Shown one piece after another: positions 52,251-61,809 of a stretch of DNA of 64,000 nt. The DNA is from SVFI01 sp045535935 (lineage in GTDB: Bacteria; Bacillota; Clostridia; Lachnospirales; Lachnospiraceae). The notes beneath the pieces are model-generated. The model was given only the letters and a program-made list of their open reading frames with translations, had not been told where the DNA came from and did no database searches. Location: positions 30,413 to 94,412 of the forward strand of contig JAZSMO010000039.1 in the NCBI GenBank assembly GCA_045535935.1, read 5' to 3'. Within the stretch, counting starts at the first letter, position 1; the number at the start of each line of letters is the position of its first letter. Position numbers and translations under genes: made by a program.

Positions 52251-53009
52251 TTACGCGTTAATCACATCACCCATGTCGTACATTCCCGCCGGCTTTCCTG
52301 CAAGGAATTTCGCCGCCTGAACAGCGCCTTTTCCGAATACCGCTCTGGAATATGCTCTGTGGGACAAGGTAATCACTTCGTCTTCTCCTGCGAAAATCAC
52401 ATCGTGGTCACCCACAATCGTACCGCCGCGGACAACGGAATATCCGATTTCATTTTTCGGTCTCTCCATGCTGCGGGTACTTCTGTCATATACATAATCA
52501 TATTTTTCTGTCAATGCCTCGTTGATGGAATCACCAAGGGCAAGTGCTGTTCCGCTCGGTGCGTCCTTTTTCATCTTGTGATGTTTTTCTACGATTTCGA
52601 TATCAAAACCTGCATCGGCAAGGAGCGGTGCTGCGTCTTTCAACAGCTTCTGCAACAAATTGATTCCCATGGACATATTTGCCGATTTGAGAATCGCCAC
52701 TTTGCCGGAAGCTTCCTTCACCTGCTCCAGCTGCTCCGGAGAAAGTCCTGTGGTACAAAGAACAACCGGAACCTGTTTATTCACACAGTAATCAAGCAGT
52801 GCATCCAGACTGGAAGGCAGTGAAAAGTCGATGATAACATCTGCTTCCACGTCACATTCTGCCAGACTTTTAAATACCGGATATGTATTTTTGATACCGT
52901 CAAACACGTCGATTCCTGCTACGATCTCTGCGCTTTGATCCGCTTCCACAATCTTTGTAATGTTCTGTCCCATACGGCCGTTGCAACCGTGCATAATGAT
53001 TTTTGTCAT
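52251..53009 (-). CDS. dapB: 4-hydroxy-tetrahydrodipicolinate reductase DapB
   Basis: A 252-residue enzyme of the lysine/diaminopimelate pathway. HGCNGRMGQNI is the NAD(P)-binding loop, EKHHKMKKDAPSGTALALG is the catalytic and substrate-binding block and SVVRGGTIVGDHDVIF lies near the end. It follows dapA by 77 bp, with a strong hairpin in between. The pair is controlled by the lysine riboswitch upstream of dapA. Confidence 0.96.
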   Translation of the reverse strand: MTKIIMHGCNGRMGQNITKIVEADQSAEIVAGIDVFDGIKNTYPVFKSLAECDVEADVIIDFSLPSSLDALLDYCVNKQVPVVLCTTGLSPEQLEQVKEASGKVAILKSANMSMGINLLQKLLKDAAPLLADAGFDIEIVEKHHKMKKDAPSGTALALGDSINEALTEKYDYVYDRSTRSMERPKNEIGYSVVRGGTIVGDHDVIFAGEDEVITLSHRAYSRAVFGKGAVQAAKFLAGKPAGMYDMGDVINA

Positions 53010-53038
53010 ATTATTTTCCTCCTGATGTTATATGAATA

Positions 53039-53064
53039 TGACAGGCAGCTTTTTCTGCCTGTCA
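53039..53064 (-). other. Intercistronic hairpin between dapA and dapB
   Basis: A perfect 10-bp stem, TGACAGGCAG (53039-53048) and CTGCCTGTCA (53055-53064), loop of six. There is no T-run after it on the minus strand, so it is more likely a processing or stability element than a terminator. Confidence 0.6.
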
Positions 53065-53086
53065 CATACGGAATTCTCACCTATTT

Positions 53087-53974
53087 TTATAAAATACCGA
53101 AGCCTTTCATCGCTGCTTCCAGTTTTGCCGCATTCTGCGGTTCCATCTCTGTCAGCGGTCTGCGCATCGGTCCTGCTGCAAGTCCCATAAGGTTCATGGC
53201 TTTTTTCACCGGAATCGGATTTACCTCGCAGAACAGCGCATCGATCAAATCGATGGCGTCGAGCTGGATCTTACGGCTTCCTTCCACATCACCTTCAAAA
53301 TATTTTGCACAGATATCGTGTGTCTGCTGCGGTGCAACATTGGACAATACGGAGATAACTCCTTTTCCGCCGAGAGAAAGAATCGGCACAATCTGATCGT
53401 CGTTTCCGCTGTATACATCCACACATCCGTCAGCCATTGCTAACAATTTAGCCACACCGGAAATGTTACCTGTCGCATCTTTTACGCCGACAATGTTCGG
53501 AACCTCTTTGCAGAGTTTCACAACGGTCTCCGGCTGAATGAACACGCCACCGGTTCTGCCCGGGATATTGTATAAAATAATCGGAATCTGAACAGCTTCT
53601 GCAATCATGGTAAAATGCTCTGCAAGACCTTTCTGTGTACATTTGTTATAGTACGGAGTCACAACCAAAAGTCCGTCTGCTCCTGCCTTTTCTGCCTCCT
53701 GTGACAGATAGATGGCTGTCTCTGTACAATTAGAACCTGTACCTGCAACTACCGGAATTCTCTTGTTTACTACTTCGATACAATAGCGGATTACTTCCAA
53801 ATGCTCCTCGTGGGATAATGTGGATGCTTCTCCTGTCGTTCCGCATACGATAATCGCATCGGTTCCGCCTGCAATCTGAAGTTCGATCTGCTCTTTGAAT
53901 GCTTCATAATTGACGCTTCCGTCCTCATGAAATGGTGTGACAATCGCAACACCTGCTCCTGTAAAAATTGCCAT
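53087..53974 (-). CDS. dapA: 4-hydroxy-tetrahydrodipicolinate synthase DapA
   Basis: A 295-residue class I aldolase-type lyase that condenses pyruvate with aspartate semialdehyde, the committed step to diaminopimelate and lysine. Visible: CGTTGEASTLSHEEH, the Tyr of ILYNIPGRTG and the Schiff-base lysine in VGVKDATGN. ATG at 53974 follows GGAGGAAG; the longer frame to 54055 runs into the riboswitch region. Confidence 0.97.
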   Translation of the reverse strand: MAIFTGAGVAIVTPFHEDGSVNYEAFKEQIELQIAGGTDAIIVCGTTGEASTLSHEEHLEVIRYCIEVVNKRIPVVAGTGSNCTETAIYLSQEAEKAGADGLLVVTPYYNKCTQKGLAEHFTMIAEAVQIPIILYNIPGRTGGVFIQPETVVKLCKEVPNIVGVKDATGNISGVAKLLAMADGCVDVYSGNDDQIVPILSLGGKGVISVLSNVAPQQTHDICAKYFEGDVEGSRKIQLDAIDLIDALFCEVNPIPVKKAMNLMGLAAGPMRRPLTEMEPQNAAKLEAAMKGFGIL

Positions 53975-54083
53975 TTTTCTTCCTCCTTCACTTGTGTGGG
54001 AATCGCTTCGATTTACATTATCAGAAGTTTCTCTGATAAAGAAAAAAGCCGACATGGAAAGAGCCGACTTTTAATAATCTTTT

Positions 54084-54250
54084 CCGATAGCTCCCCATCA
54101 ATTGCTGATGACAGTCATACAGCTGTTAACTGCATGCCCAAGAAAAAAAGTGCAGCCCTTTTTTTCTTTCGGCGTCTCACCCTTTCCGCTCTGTTCGCCT
54201 GTATCTGCTACATCCCAAAACGTACTTATGAAAGACGCGACCTCTATCTA
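54084..54250 (-). ncRNA. Lysine riboswitch (L-box) upstream of dapA
   Basis: On the minus strand the region reads like the lysine riboswitch consensus: AGATAGAGGTCGCG at the 5' end, CATAAGTACG, AGCGGAAAGGGTGAGACGCC, GAAAG, GGGCTGCA, CTTGGGCATGCAG and the closing GGGGAGCTATC. GATAG (54244-54248) pairs with CTATC (54086-54090) as helix P1. It lies about 110 nt upstream of dapA and should reduce dapAB expression when lysine is high. The expression platform includes a T-run at about 54041-54046, but its stem is not clear to me. Confidence 0.9.
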
Positions 54251-54355
54251 TTAACATATGTCGGTTCTGATATAGGACCAAAACCTTATTGAAAGAATAG
54301 CATTGTTCCGGGATTCTGTCAACGTCAAAACCTCAGAACACAATAATTTCCTTTT

Positions 54356-55024
54356 TTACAGAACAAGACTGCTGTCTTCCGTCACATAATCCTCTCCTTC
54401 TTCCACCAGTTCCAGTTTACTGACGCTAACTTCATAGGCAATTCTCTTTTCCGCTTCCTCCTCCGAAATTTTTTTCATGTATTCGCGGCTCTGGATTCTT
54501 CCCCAGATGCGACATCTCTCTCCCACACGGAAATTTCCTGCATATCTGGCATTTCTTCCCCAGCTGATGCACGGAATATAGTCGCTTTTGCCGTACGGGC
54601 GGTTTACTGCCAGCAGGATATCCGCAATTTCTCTTCCCAGCGGTGTTTTCCGGTACACCGGCTCCTTACAGATATATCCGTCCAAAAAGATATAATTGGT
54701 TTTCTCATTTTCCGGAAGATTCTCCGGGAAATCCACCTCTCTCACAAAAACAGAAAGAATCAGTCTGTTTTTATGCTCCTCGTGGCGGTTGTAGGACCGG
54801 AATTGTCCGCTTACCATAATGGTTGTTCCTCTGTAATCCTTTTCCACATCCATGAGACGCTCCGACACCATAAGAGGAATCAGGTCTGAGGAATCACTGA
54901 GCCGTGGCACAAGCAGATCGACCATATAAAATCCCTCGCCGAATATTTCGTGACTGTACACAAAATCTCCTGCAATTTCTCCGATTACTACTACCTGGTT
55001 GTTTTCAATTACCTTATCTGTCAT
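54356..55024 (-). CDS. Single-stranded DNA-binding-like protein with two OB folds
   Basis: A 222-residue protein with two SSB-like OB domains in tandem, about 5-105 (VVVIGEIAGDFVYSHE, MVSGQFRSYNR) and 112-210 (NYIFLDGYICKEPVYRKTP, IADILLAVNRPYGKSDYIP, GERCRIWGRIQSREY). The second is closer to SSB/PriB. It lacks the usual acidic SSB tail. Alone upstream of the dap operon; role not known, perhaps a specialised SSB. Confidence 0.82.
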   Translation of the reverse strand: MTDKVIENNQVVVIGEIAGDFVYSHEIFGEGFYMVDLLVPRLSDSSDLIPLMVSERLMDVEKDYRGTTIMVSGQFRSYNRHEEHKNRLILSVFVREVDFPENLPENEKTNYIFLDGYICKEPVYRKTPLGREIADILLAVNRPYGKSDYIPCISWGRNARYAGNFRVGERCRIWGRIQSREYMKKISEEEAEKRIAYEVSVSKLELVEEGEDYVTEDSSLVL

Positions 55025-55145
55025 TTTTTGTTCTCCCTTCTTAGATCAAGAATTTTTTCCTGTCATGCTATATAAATCTATGCCCGGATTCCGCATTTAT
55101 GCTTACTTCTTATCGACGAAAAGACCGCAGAAACAGCAAATACTG

Positions 55146-55173
55146 TTGATTTTTACGTCATTTGTGGTAGACT
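55146..55173 (+). promoter_or_regulatory. Predicted promoter of typA
   Basis: TTGATT (55146-55151) and TAGACT (55168-55173), 16-bp spacing, 46 bp upstream of the ATG. Confidence 0.5.
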
Positions 55174-55219
55174 TATGTCGTTTGAGGTTAAAAAATAGAA
55201 AAAAAGAGGCGAACTTATT

Positions 55220-57052
55220 ATGAATACAAAAAGAAATGATATAAGAAACGTAGCAATTATCGCCCACGTCGATCACGGAAAAACAACTTTGGTGGATGAG
55301 CTGCTCAAGCAGAGCGGTGTATTCCGCGCCGGTGCCGAGGTGGCAGAACGTGTCATGGACAGCAATGACATCGAGCGGGAGCGCGGCATTACCATTCTTT
55401 CCAAAAATACAGCCGTGACCTATAAAGATACAAAAATAAATATCATTGACACTCCGGGGCATGCGGACTTCGGCGGCGAAGTGGAGCGTGTTCTCAAGAT
55501 GGTAAACGGTGTCATCCTTGTGGTTGATGCCTTTGAAGGTGCTATGCCACAGACAAAATTCGTACTCCGCAAAGCGCTGGAACTGAAACTTCCGGTCATT
55601 GTTTGCATCAATAAAATCGACCGCCCGGAAGCAAGACCTTCTGAGGTAATTGATGAAGTCTTGGAACTTCTTATTGATTTGGAAGCGGACGAATGGCAGC
55701 TGGACTGTCCGTTTGTCTTTGCATCCGCAAAAGCCGGTACCGCATCCCTTTCCATGGACGAACCCGGCAAAGATATGATTCCTTTGTTTGAAAAAATACT
55801 TGACTACATTCCTGCTCCGGAAGGTGACCCGGACGCAGGTTCGCAGCTTCTGATCAGCACCATCGACTACAATGAATATGTAGGCCGTATCGGTGTCGGA
55901 AAAGTGGATAACGGTACGATCAGCGTCAATCAGGAGGTTGTCATTGTCAACCATCATGATCCGGAATATTCCAAAAAGGTCAAGATTTCCAAACTCTATG
56001 AATTTGACGGTTTGAAAAAAGTAGAAGTAAAGGAAGCAGGAATCGGTTCCATCGTGGCAATTTCCGGTATTGCAGATATCCGTATCGGTGATACCCTCTG
56101 TGCTCCGACTGATCCGAAGCCGATTCCGTTCCAGAAAATTTCCGAGCCGACCATCGCTATGCATTTCATGGTCAATGACTCTCCACTCGCAGGACAGGAA
56201 GGAAAATATGTGACAAGCCGCCACCTCCGTGACCGGCTTTTCCGCGAGCTCAACACCGACGTGTCCCTTCGCGTGGAAGAAACTGACACCACCGAAGTGT
56301 TCAAGGTGTCCGGACGCGGCGAACTTCATTTGTCTGTTCTCATTGAAAATATGCGACGTGAGGGATACGAATTTGCCGTATCCAAAGCAGAGGTGCTCTA
56401 TAAAACCGATGAAAACGGGAAAAAGCTGGAGCCGATGGAAACGGCTTATGTGGATGTTCCGGAAGAATTTTCCGGCTCCGTCATCCAGAAGCTTTCCACC
56501 AGAAAAGGAGAACTTCTCGGGATGAGCCAGACAAGCGGCGGCTACACAAGACTTGAATTTTCTATTCCTTCCCGCGGACTGATCGGATACCGCGGCGAAT
56601 TTTTGACCGATACCAAAGGAAACGGTATCCTCAACACTTCCTTCCAGGGCTACGGCCCGTACAAAGGGGATATGGCGTACCGCAGCCAGGGTTCTCTCAT
56701 CGCCTTCGAGACCGGAGAAGCCATCACCTACGGTCTTTACAACGCACAGGAACGCGGAACGCTGTTCATCGGCGCAGGCACAAAAGTATATGCGGGAATG
56801 GTAGTCGGAGAAACCGGAAAAGCCGAGGATGTAGAAATCAATGTATGCAAGAAGAAACAGCTGACCAACACCCGCTCCTCCGGTGCGGACGAAGCACTTC
56901 GTCTCTCACCGCCTCGCATTCTTTCCCTGGAACAGGCGCTTGATTTCATCGATACGGATGAACTTCTTGAAGTCACTCCGGAAAGCCTTCGCATCCGAAA
57001 AAAGATTTTGGATCCAACCATGCGCAAGCGGGCAGGATTTAAAAAGAATTAG
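55220..57052 (+). CDS. typA: Translational GTPase TypA/BipA
   Basis: A 610-residue ribosome-binding GTPase of the EF-G family. G1 is AHVDHGKTTLVD, the switch I RGITI, G3 DTPGHADF, G4 NKID and G5 SAKAG. The EF-G-like C-terminal domains are present (SRGLIGYRGEFLTDTKGNGI). It helps ribosome assembly and stress growth. Monocistronic, with a strong terminator after it. Confidence 0.97.
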   Translation: MNTKRNDIRNVAIIAHVDHGKTTLVDELLKQSGVFRAGAEVAERVMDSNDIERERGITILSKNTAVTYKDTKINIIDTPGHADFGGEVERVLKMVNGVILVVDAFEGAMPQTKFVLRKALELKLPVIVCINKIDRPEARPSEVIDEVLELLIDLEADEWQLDCPFVFASAKAGTASLSMDEPGKDMIPLFEKILDYIPAPEGDPDAGSQLLISTIDYNEYVGRIGVGKVDNGTISVNQEVVIVNHHDPEYSKKVKISKLYEFDGLKKVEVKEAGIGSIVAISGIADIRIGDTLCAPTDPKPIPFQKISEPTIAMHFMVNDSPLAGQEGKYVTSRHLRDRLFRELNTDVSLRVEETDTTEVFKVSGRGELHLSVLIENMRREGYEFAVSKAEVLYKTDENGKKLEPMETAYVDVPEEFSGSVIQKLSTRKGELLGMSQTSGGYTRLEFSIPSRGLIGYRGEFLTDTKGNGILNTSFQGYGPYKGDMAYRSQGSLIAFETGEAITYGLYNAQERGTLFIGAGTKVYAGMVVGETGKAEDVEINVCKKKQLTNTRSSGADEALRLSPPRILSLEQALDFIDTDELLEVTPESLRIRKKILDPTMRKRAGFKKN

Positions 57053-57086
57053 TTTGCACCCCGTGAGTATATAGAAAATAATTGCA

Positions 57087-57124
57087 AAAAAAGTTCCAAG
57101 ATTACTCAATCTTGGAACTTTTTT
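57087..57124. terminator. Bidirectional terminator between typA and yigZ-like gene
   Basis: AAAAAAGTTCCAAGATT and its exact complement (17 bp each) around the loop ACTC, at 57087-57124. It serves both convergent genes. Confidence 0.9.
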
Positions 57125-57134
57125 AATACTATTC

Positions 57135-57749
57135 TCACACCGACGCCACAATATCTCCCATCTCAATCTCGGCTTTTCCGCCGGTGAGTTGCACAAGTTC
57201 TTTCCGGGCCTGATCGGTCATCTCCAGAGGAACCGCAATACGGAATACCACCTTTGCACCGTATTCTGTCTCCTCCAGACGATACTCCTGCTTTTGTTCG
57301 ATAAAATACTGGATTTTGCCGACATCGCCGTATTCTACGGTAACAAGCAGAAGCTGCAAATCAATCTGCTCCTCTATCTGACAGTTGGCAATGGCTGCAT
57401 TGACTGCTCCCTGATAAGCCCGCACAAGTCCGCCGGTCCCGAGCAGTACGCCGCCGAAATACCGGGTAACCACAACTGCCACATTGTGCAGGTCGGCGCC
57501 CTCAAGCACGGAAAGCATCGGTCTTCCCGCTGTGCCGCTCGGCTCGCCGTCATCCGAGGAGTGCATGATCTCGTTGTGTTCGCCGATCACATATGCACTG
57601 CAATTATGCCGCGCATCCCAATATTTCTTTTTACACTGCGCTATAAACTGCTCGGCCTGCTCCTTTGTATCCACAGGACACATCGTTGCAATAAACCGTG
57701 ATTTTTTTTCTATAATTTCGCCTTCTGCCTGTTCCAGAATTATTTTCAT
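57135..57749 (-). CDS. YigZ/IMPACT-family protein
   Basis: A 204-residue protein of the UPF0029 (IMPACT/YigZ) family: EGEIIEKKSRFIATMCPVDT at the start, SSDDGEPSGTAGRPMLSVLE (the most conserved block) and VVTRYFGGVLLGTGGLVRAY. The C-terminal ferredoxin-like domain is present. Molecular role unsettled; relatives regulate translation. CGGAG precedes the ATG. Confidence 0.93.
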   Translation of the reverse strand: MKIILEQAEGEIIEKKSRFIATMCPVDTKEQAEQFIAQCKKKYWDARHNCSAYVIGEHNEIMHSSDDGEPSGTAGRPMLSVLEGADLHNVAVVVTRYFGGVLLGTGGLVRAYQGAVNAAIANCQIEEQIDLQLLLVTVEYGDVGKIQYFIEQKQEYRLEETEYGAKVVFRIAVPLEMTDQARKELVQLTGGKAEIEMGDIVASV

Positions 57750-57804
57750 CTCTTACTCCGTTTCCGTAAAATATCCAAACAAATCTGAAACAATTATATA
57801 TGAA

Positions 57805-58377
57805 TTATTCTGTCTCGTCCACATTCGCAGAAGAATTTGCCGATACGGTATTCTTTTCTTCATCGGAAGAATTTTCAGAAACGCTGTCCTTTTTCTCAAC
57901 TGTAACAGAATTCACACCTTCATCCTCTTTGACGTCTATAATAACCGTATCCTCGGTCACAGCATCGCCCGCTCCTGCGGTTCCACCTTCCTGATATTCC
58001 ATTTCCACATGCATGTTCTCCGGAATATCATCAGAAACCGTAAGGACCGTAATCGAAGAACCATCCTCACTCGGAATTACAACCTCTCCGTAACAGACAT
58101 TTCCATCCTCGGTCCATGTCACATCATATAATGTCTCTTCCCCATTGATAACAACCATCATCTTCGTCACAAGACTCTCCCCTGTTGCGGCGTAACAAAT
58201 TCCGTTTCCTGCCCCGAACAATCCAAGTCCCAAAGCAAGTACGCATACTGCAACTTTCACAAAATATCTTGTCTTAAATTCTCTCTTTTCCATCTGCAAA
58301 TCCATCACCTTTCCAAGCAAGCCTTCCGGCGTATGTACCTCATCATAGGTTCTCTTAAATTTTTCCTGATTATTCAT
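57805..58377 (-). CDS. Probable membrane anti-sigma factor
   Basis: A 190-residue protein: short cytoplasmic N-terminus (about 38 residues), one membrane segment (about 40-62) and an extracytoplasmic, acidic C-terminal part with little complexity at the end. The start overlaps the sigma gene by 8 bp. Such membrane partners commonly hold ECF-type sigma factors inactive until an envelope signal; that role is inferred from arrangement, as the cytoplasmic part lacks a clear ZAS motif. Confidence 0.7.
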   Translation of the reverse strand: MNNQEKFKRTYDEVHTPEGLLGKVMDLQMEKREFKTRYFVKVAVCVLALGLGLFGAGNGICYAATGESLVTKMMVVINGEETLYDVTWTEDGNVCYGEVVIPSEDGSSITVLTVSDDIPENMHVEMEYQEGGTAGAGDAVTEDTVIIDVKEDEGVNSVTVEKKDSVSENSSDEEKNTVSANSSANVDETE

Positions 58378-58894
58378 AATCCCACGCCTCCTTCAACTCT
58401 TCCTTTAACATTTTCCTTCCGCGAACAAGTCTGGTCCGCACGGTCGATTCCCGCACCTGTAAAATCTGTGCGATCTCCTGCGTCTTATATCCCTCATAGT
58501 AAAACAGATAAATCACAATTCTGCATTTGGAAGGCAATTTTTGGACTGCCTCGTACAATGCCTTGCTCTCCTGCATCTCAAATATCGGATCTTCATTTCC
58601 GCCTCTGCCGGAATCATCCGAATCTGTCGGTTGATCAAGGCCACCTGAAAAAAATCTGACATTCTTTCTCCAAAACCCGGAAAACAAACTGTTGCTCTCG
58701 TTAACGCAAACACGGATCAGCCACCGTTTGATATGCTCTTCGTCGGAAAAACCGCCTTTTTTCACAAGGAGCCTGTAAAACGTCTGTTGCACCACATCCT
58801 CTGCATCCGTATCTTTTCCGGTATGGCTCAGCGCAATTTTATACACCATATCCAAATATTTTTCTGCAATTCTTTCATATTCCGTTTTATCCAT
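58370..58894 (-). CDS. ECF-type RNA polymerase sigma factor
   Basis: A 174-residue sigma factor with region 2 (DAEDVVQQTFYRLL, WLIRVCVNE) and region 4 (LPSKCRIVIYLFYYEGYKTQEIAQ, VRESTVRTRLVRGRKML). It lacks regions 1 and 3. ATG at 58894 has GGTGG upstream. Paired with the overlapping membrane protein gene, it should direct an envelope-stress regulon; its target promoters cannot be read here. Confidence 0.92.
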   Translation of the reverse strand: MDKTEYERIAEKYLDMVYKIALSHTGKDTDAEDVVQQTFYRLLVKKGGFSDEEHIKRWLIRVCVNESNSLFSGFWRKNVRFFSGGLDQPTDSDDSGRGGNEDPIFEMQESKALYEAVQKLPSKCRIVIYLFYYEGYKTQEIAQILQVRESTVRTRLVRGRKMLKEELKEAWDYE

Positions 58895-59060
58895 AAGTCC
58901 ACCACCCATCCACCGTATCTTTTGAAAGGCCTTTCACTATAATAACCTCTGTCGGTACAAAAATGTGCGATTTATTTTCACATTTTTTCCGTATAGACAT
59001 GTTTTTAATTGTGAACAATTCTTAATATGGAAGATTTTTCTTCCTTTTAATGCCTGTTTT

Positions 59061-59069
59061 TGGTATAAT
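59061..59069 (+). promoter_or_regulatory. Extended -10 promoter of the penicillin-binding protein gene
   Basis: TGGTATAAT (59061-59069) is an extended -10 with a consensus TATAAT. The -35 region (TTCCTT at 59041) is poor. The transcript would start about 20 bp before the ATG at 59095. Confidence 0.6.
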
Positions 59070-59094
59070 CATGAAGAATAGGGAGGCTATGTTC

Positions 59095-61758
59095 ATGAAC
59101 TATGGCAAAAAGAGCATTCGCCGCAAACAGCGGCAGCTCAATTCAAAATCAACTAAATTCAGCAAAATGTTTATGCTTTATTTTTTGAAAGCACTGCTTA
59201 TATGCGTTTTGTCTGTGGGAATTATCGGTATCTGCTTCGGAATCGGTATTTTTAAAGGAATTCTCGCATCCGCGCCGGACATTTCGAGCCTGGATGTCAG
59301 ACCGACCGGATATGCTACCGTGGTATTTGATTCCAGCGGAAAACAGATTGCCAAGCTGGTCGGAACCGACTCCAACCGAAGCTACGTCAATATGGATCTG
59401 ATTCCGCAGGATATGGCAGATGCTTTTGTCGCAATCGAGGATGAACGTTTTTACCAGCACAACGGTATTGACATCAAAGGTATTGTCCGTGCCGGTATGG
59501 AAGCTGTTAAAAACCGTGATCTGACACAGGGAGCCAGCACCATCACCCAGCAGCTTTTGAAAAACAATGTTTTTGAAGGCTGGGTCGGTGAAAATTCCAA
59601 CTTTGTAAAAATCAAACGAAAAATCCAGGAACAGTATCTGGCCATTGAGCTGGAAAAACGTATGGACAAAGAGAGCATCTTAGAGCTCTATATGAACTCC
59701 ATCAACCTCGGGCAGAATACCCTCGGCGTACAGGCTGCTTCCATGCGTTACTTTAACAAGCCGGTATCGCAGTTGACCTTGTCGGAATGTGCCGTCATTG
59801 CCAGCATCACCCAGAATCCTTCCCGATTAAATCCGATTTCTCATCCGGAAGATAATGCAAAGCGTCGTTCCAAAGTTCTGAAAAATATGTTGGAACAGGG
59901 ATATATCACCCAGGACGAGTACGACAAAGCCGTTGCTGACAACGTATATGCGCGTATTCAAAATGTAAACAAAGAAAAAGATACCGAGTCCATCAACACT
60001 TATTTCGTAGATGCCCTGATTGATCAGGTGACACAGGTACTGATGGAAGAAAAAGGCTACAACGAGACACAGGCTTACAAGCTCGTTTACAGTGGCGGTC
60101 TTCAGATTTTCGGAACACAGGATCCAAAGATTCAGAAAATTTGTGATGACATATATAACAACGAAGAAAACTATCCGGAAGATACACAGTGGCTGTTAAG
60201 CTATCAGCTCACGGTCAAAAAGAGCAACGGCGATTTCGAAAACCACTCTACGGAAATGTTTAAAGCTTATTTCCAGCAACAGAGTGCAGCGTACGACCTG
60301 CTCTACTCTTCCCAGGATGCGGCATACGAGGACATTGCAGCTTATCAGACTGCAATACTCGGACCGGGGGACAAAGTACACGATGAAAACATCACTTTAA
60401 CTCCTCAGCCACAGGTATCCATCACCATAGAGGATCAGGCAACGGGACATATCGTAGCCATGGTCGGCGGACGTGGTACCAAAACAGCCAGCCGTACCTT
60501 AAACCGTGCAACCGTCACAACGAGACAGCCGGGTTCCACCTTCAAAGTGCTTTCGACATATGCGCCGGCTCTTGACAGTGCAGGTCTCACACTTGCATCC
60601 GTACAGAACGATGCTGAATACTTCTATGAGAGCGGTACACCGGTCAGCAACTGGTATGGTGCGGATTACAAAGGTATCTGTAGTTTGAGATACGGTATCG
60701 AGCAGTCTTTAAATATCGTAGCCGTAAAGACATTGACCCAGATTACACCGCAGCTTGGATTTGACTATTTGCAGGACTTCGGTTTTACTACTTTGGTGGA
60801 AAGACGTGAAGTAAACACAGCGGATGGTACACAGATCTTTACCGACATCACCCAGTCACTGTCACTGGGCGGTATCACCGACGGTGTCACCAATATGGAG
60901 CTTAATGCTGCATATGCGGCAATTGCCAACAACGGCTCTTATATTAAACCGACTTTATTTACTAAAATATTGGATCATGACGGAAATGTTTTAATTGACT
61001 ATACTGCATCGGAATCCAATCAGGTAATCAAAGAATCTACCGCATACCTTCTGACAGATGCGATGGTAGATGTTGTTACCAAAGGAACCGGTGGTTCTGT
61101 AAACTTCGGCGGCGATATTGCCATTGCCGGAAAAACAGGTACCACTTCCGATTACAAAGATGTGTGGTTTGCAGGTTACTCACCGTATTATACGGCGACT
61201 ACCTGGACCGGATATGACAATAACGTTTCCATGACATCCTCCTCGGAGAAAAATCTTTCCAAAACACTTTGGAGAGCGGTAATGTCACAGATTCATGAGG
61301 ATCTTCCTTCTGCTTCCTTCAAGAAGCCGGGCGGCATTGTCACTGCCACGGTATGTGCTAAATCCGGCAAACTTCCTATCGCCGGTGTGTGTGATGCACA
61401 TCTTGCCACGGAATATTTTGCCGAAGGTACGGTACCGACAGATACATGTAGTGTTCATGTAAATGGTATGATATGTGTAGCCACAGGAATGACCGCATGT
61501 ACGACTTGTCCGTATCAGACTCCGGGAGTTATTGAAATCCCACCGGCCGATGATGGTACACCTGGTCTATCAGAGACCTGTCCTCATTCAGCCACCTACT
61601 TTATGGATCCAAACAATATTGCAGCGATTCAGGCTGCACAAGCTGCCATCCAGCAACAGCAGCAACAGGCGCAGCAGCAGGCACAACAGCAACAGCAGGA
61701 AATCGACGCAGAAGCGGATGCGGCCGAAAACGCAGATGCCCTGCCACCTGCAGAATAA
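59095..61758 (+). CDS. Class A penicillin-binding protein (PBP1a-like)
   Basis: An 887-residue bifunctional murein synthase. A basic N-terminus and one membrane segment (about 25-50) precede the GT51 glycosyltransferase (FVAIEDERFYQHNGID with catalytic Glu, GASTITQQLLKN). The transpeptidase has the active-site Ser in PGSTFKVLS (STFK), SLNIVAVK (SxN) and AGKTGTTSD (KTG). Beyond the enzyme lie Cys-containing segments and a C-terminal tail of about 35 residues rich in Gln and Ala. ATG at 59095 follows GGGAGG. Confidence 0.95.
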   Translation: MNYGKKSIRRKQRQLNSKSTKFSKMFMLYFLKALLICVLSVGIIGICFGIGIFKGILASAPDISSLDVRPTGYATVVFDSSGKQIAKLVGTDSNRSYVNMDLIPQDMADAFVAIEDERFYQHNGIDIKGIVRAGMEAVKNRDLTQGASTITQQLLKNNVFEGWVGENSNFVKIKRKIQEQYLAIELEKRMDKESILELYMNSINLGQNTLGVQAASMRYFNKPVSQLTLSECAVIASITQNPSRLNPISHPEDNAKRRSKVLKNMLEQGYITQDEYDKAVADNVYARIQNVNKEKDTESINTYFVDALIDQVTQVLMEEKGYNETQAYKLVYSGGLQIFGTQDPKIQKICDDIYNNEENYPEDTQWLLSYQLTVKKSNGDFENHSTEMFKAYFQQQSAAYDLLYSSQDAAYEDIAAYQTAILGPGDKVHDENITLTPQPQVSITIEDQATGHIVAMVGGRGTKTASRTLNRATVTTRQPGSTFKVLSTYAPALDSAGLTLASVQNDAEYFYESGTPVSNWYGADYKGICSLRYGIEQSLNIVAVKTLTQITPQLGFDYLQDFGFTTLVERREVNTADGTQIFTDITQSLSLGGITDGVTNMELNAAYAAIANNGSYIKPTLFTKILDHDGNVLIDYTASESNQVIKESTAYLLTDAMVDVVTKGTGGSVNFGGDIAIAGKTGTTSDYKDVWFAGYSPYYTATTWTGYDNNVSMTSSSEKNLSKTLWRAVMSQIHEDLPSASFKKPGGIVTATVCAKSGKLPIAGVCDAHLATEYFAEGTVPTDTCSVHVNGMICVATGMTACTTCPYQTPGVIEIPPADDGTPGLSETCPHSATYFMDPNNIAAIQAAQAAIQQQQQQAQQQAQQQQQEIDAEADAAENADALPPAE

Positions 61759-61767
61759 AAGAAACCC

Positions 61768-61803
61768 AAAAGGAGGTAACTCATCTGAGCTTACCTCCTT
61801 TTT
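61768..61803. terminator. Bidirectional terminator after the penicillin-binding protein gene
   Basis: AAAAGGAGGTAA (61768-61779) and TTACCTCCTTTT (61791-61802) enclose a second 4-bp stem CTCA/TGAG. T-rich DNA follows on both strands. It separates two convergent genes. Confidence 0.9.
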
Positions 61804-61809
61804 CAATGG

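Noticed and set aside
55103..56329. 408-codon minus-strand open frame opposite typA
   Set aside because: Shadow of typA, with no recognisable domain and no ribosome site.
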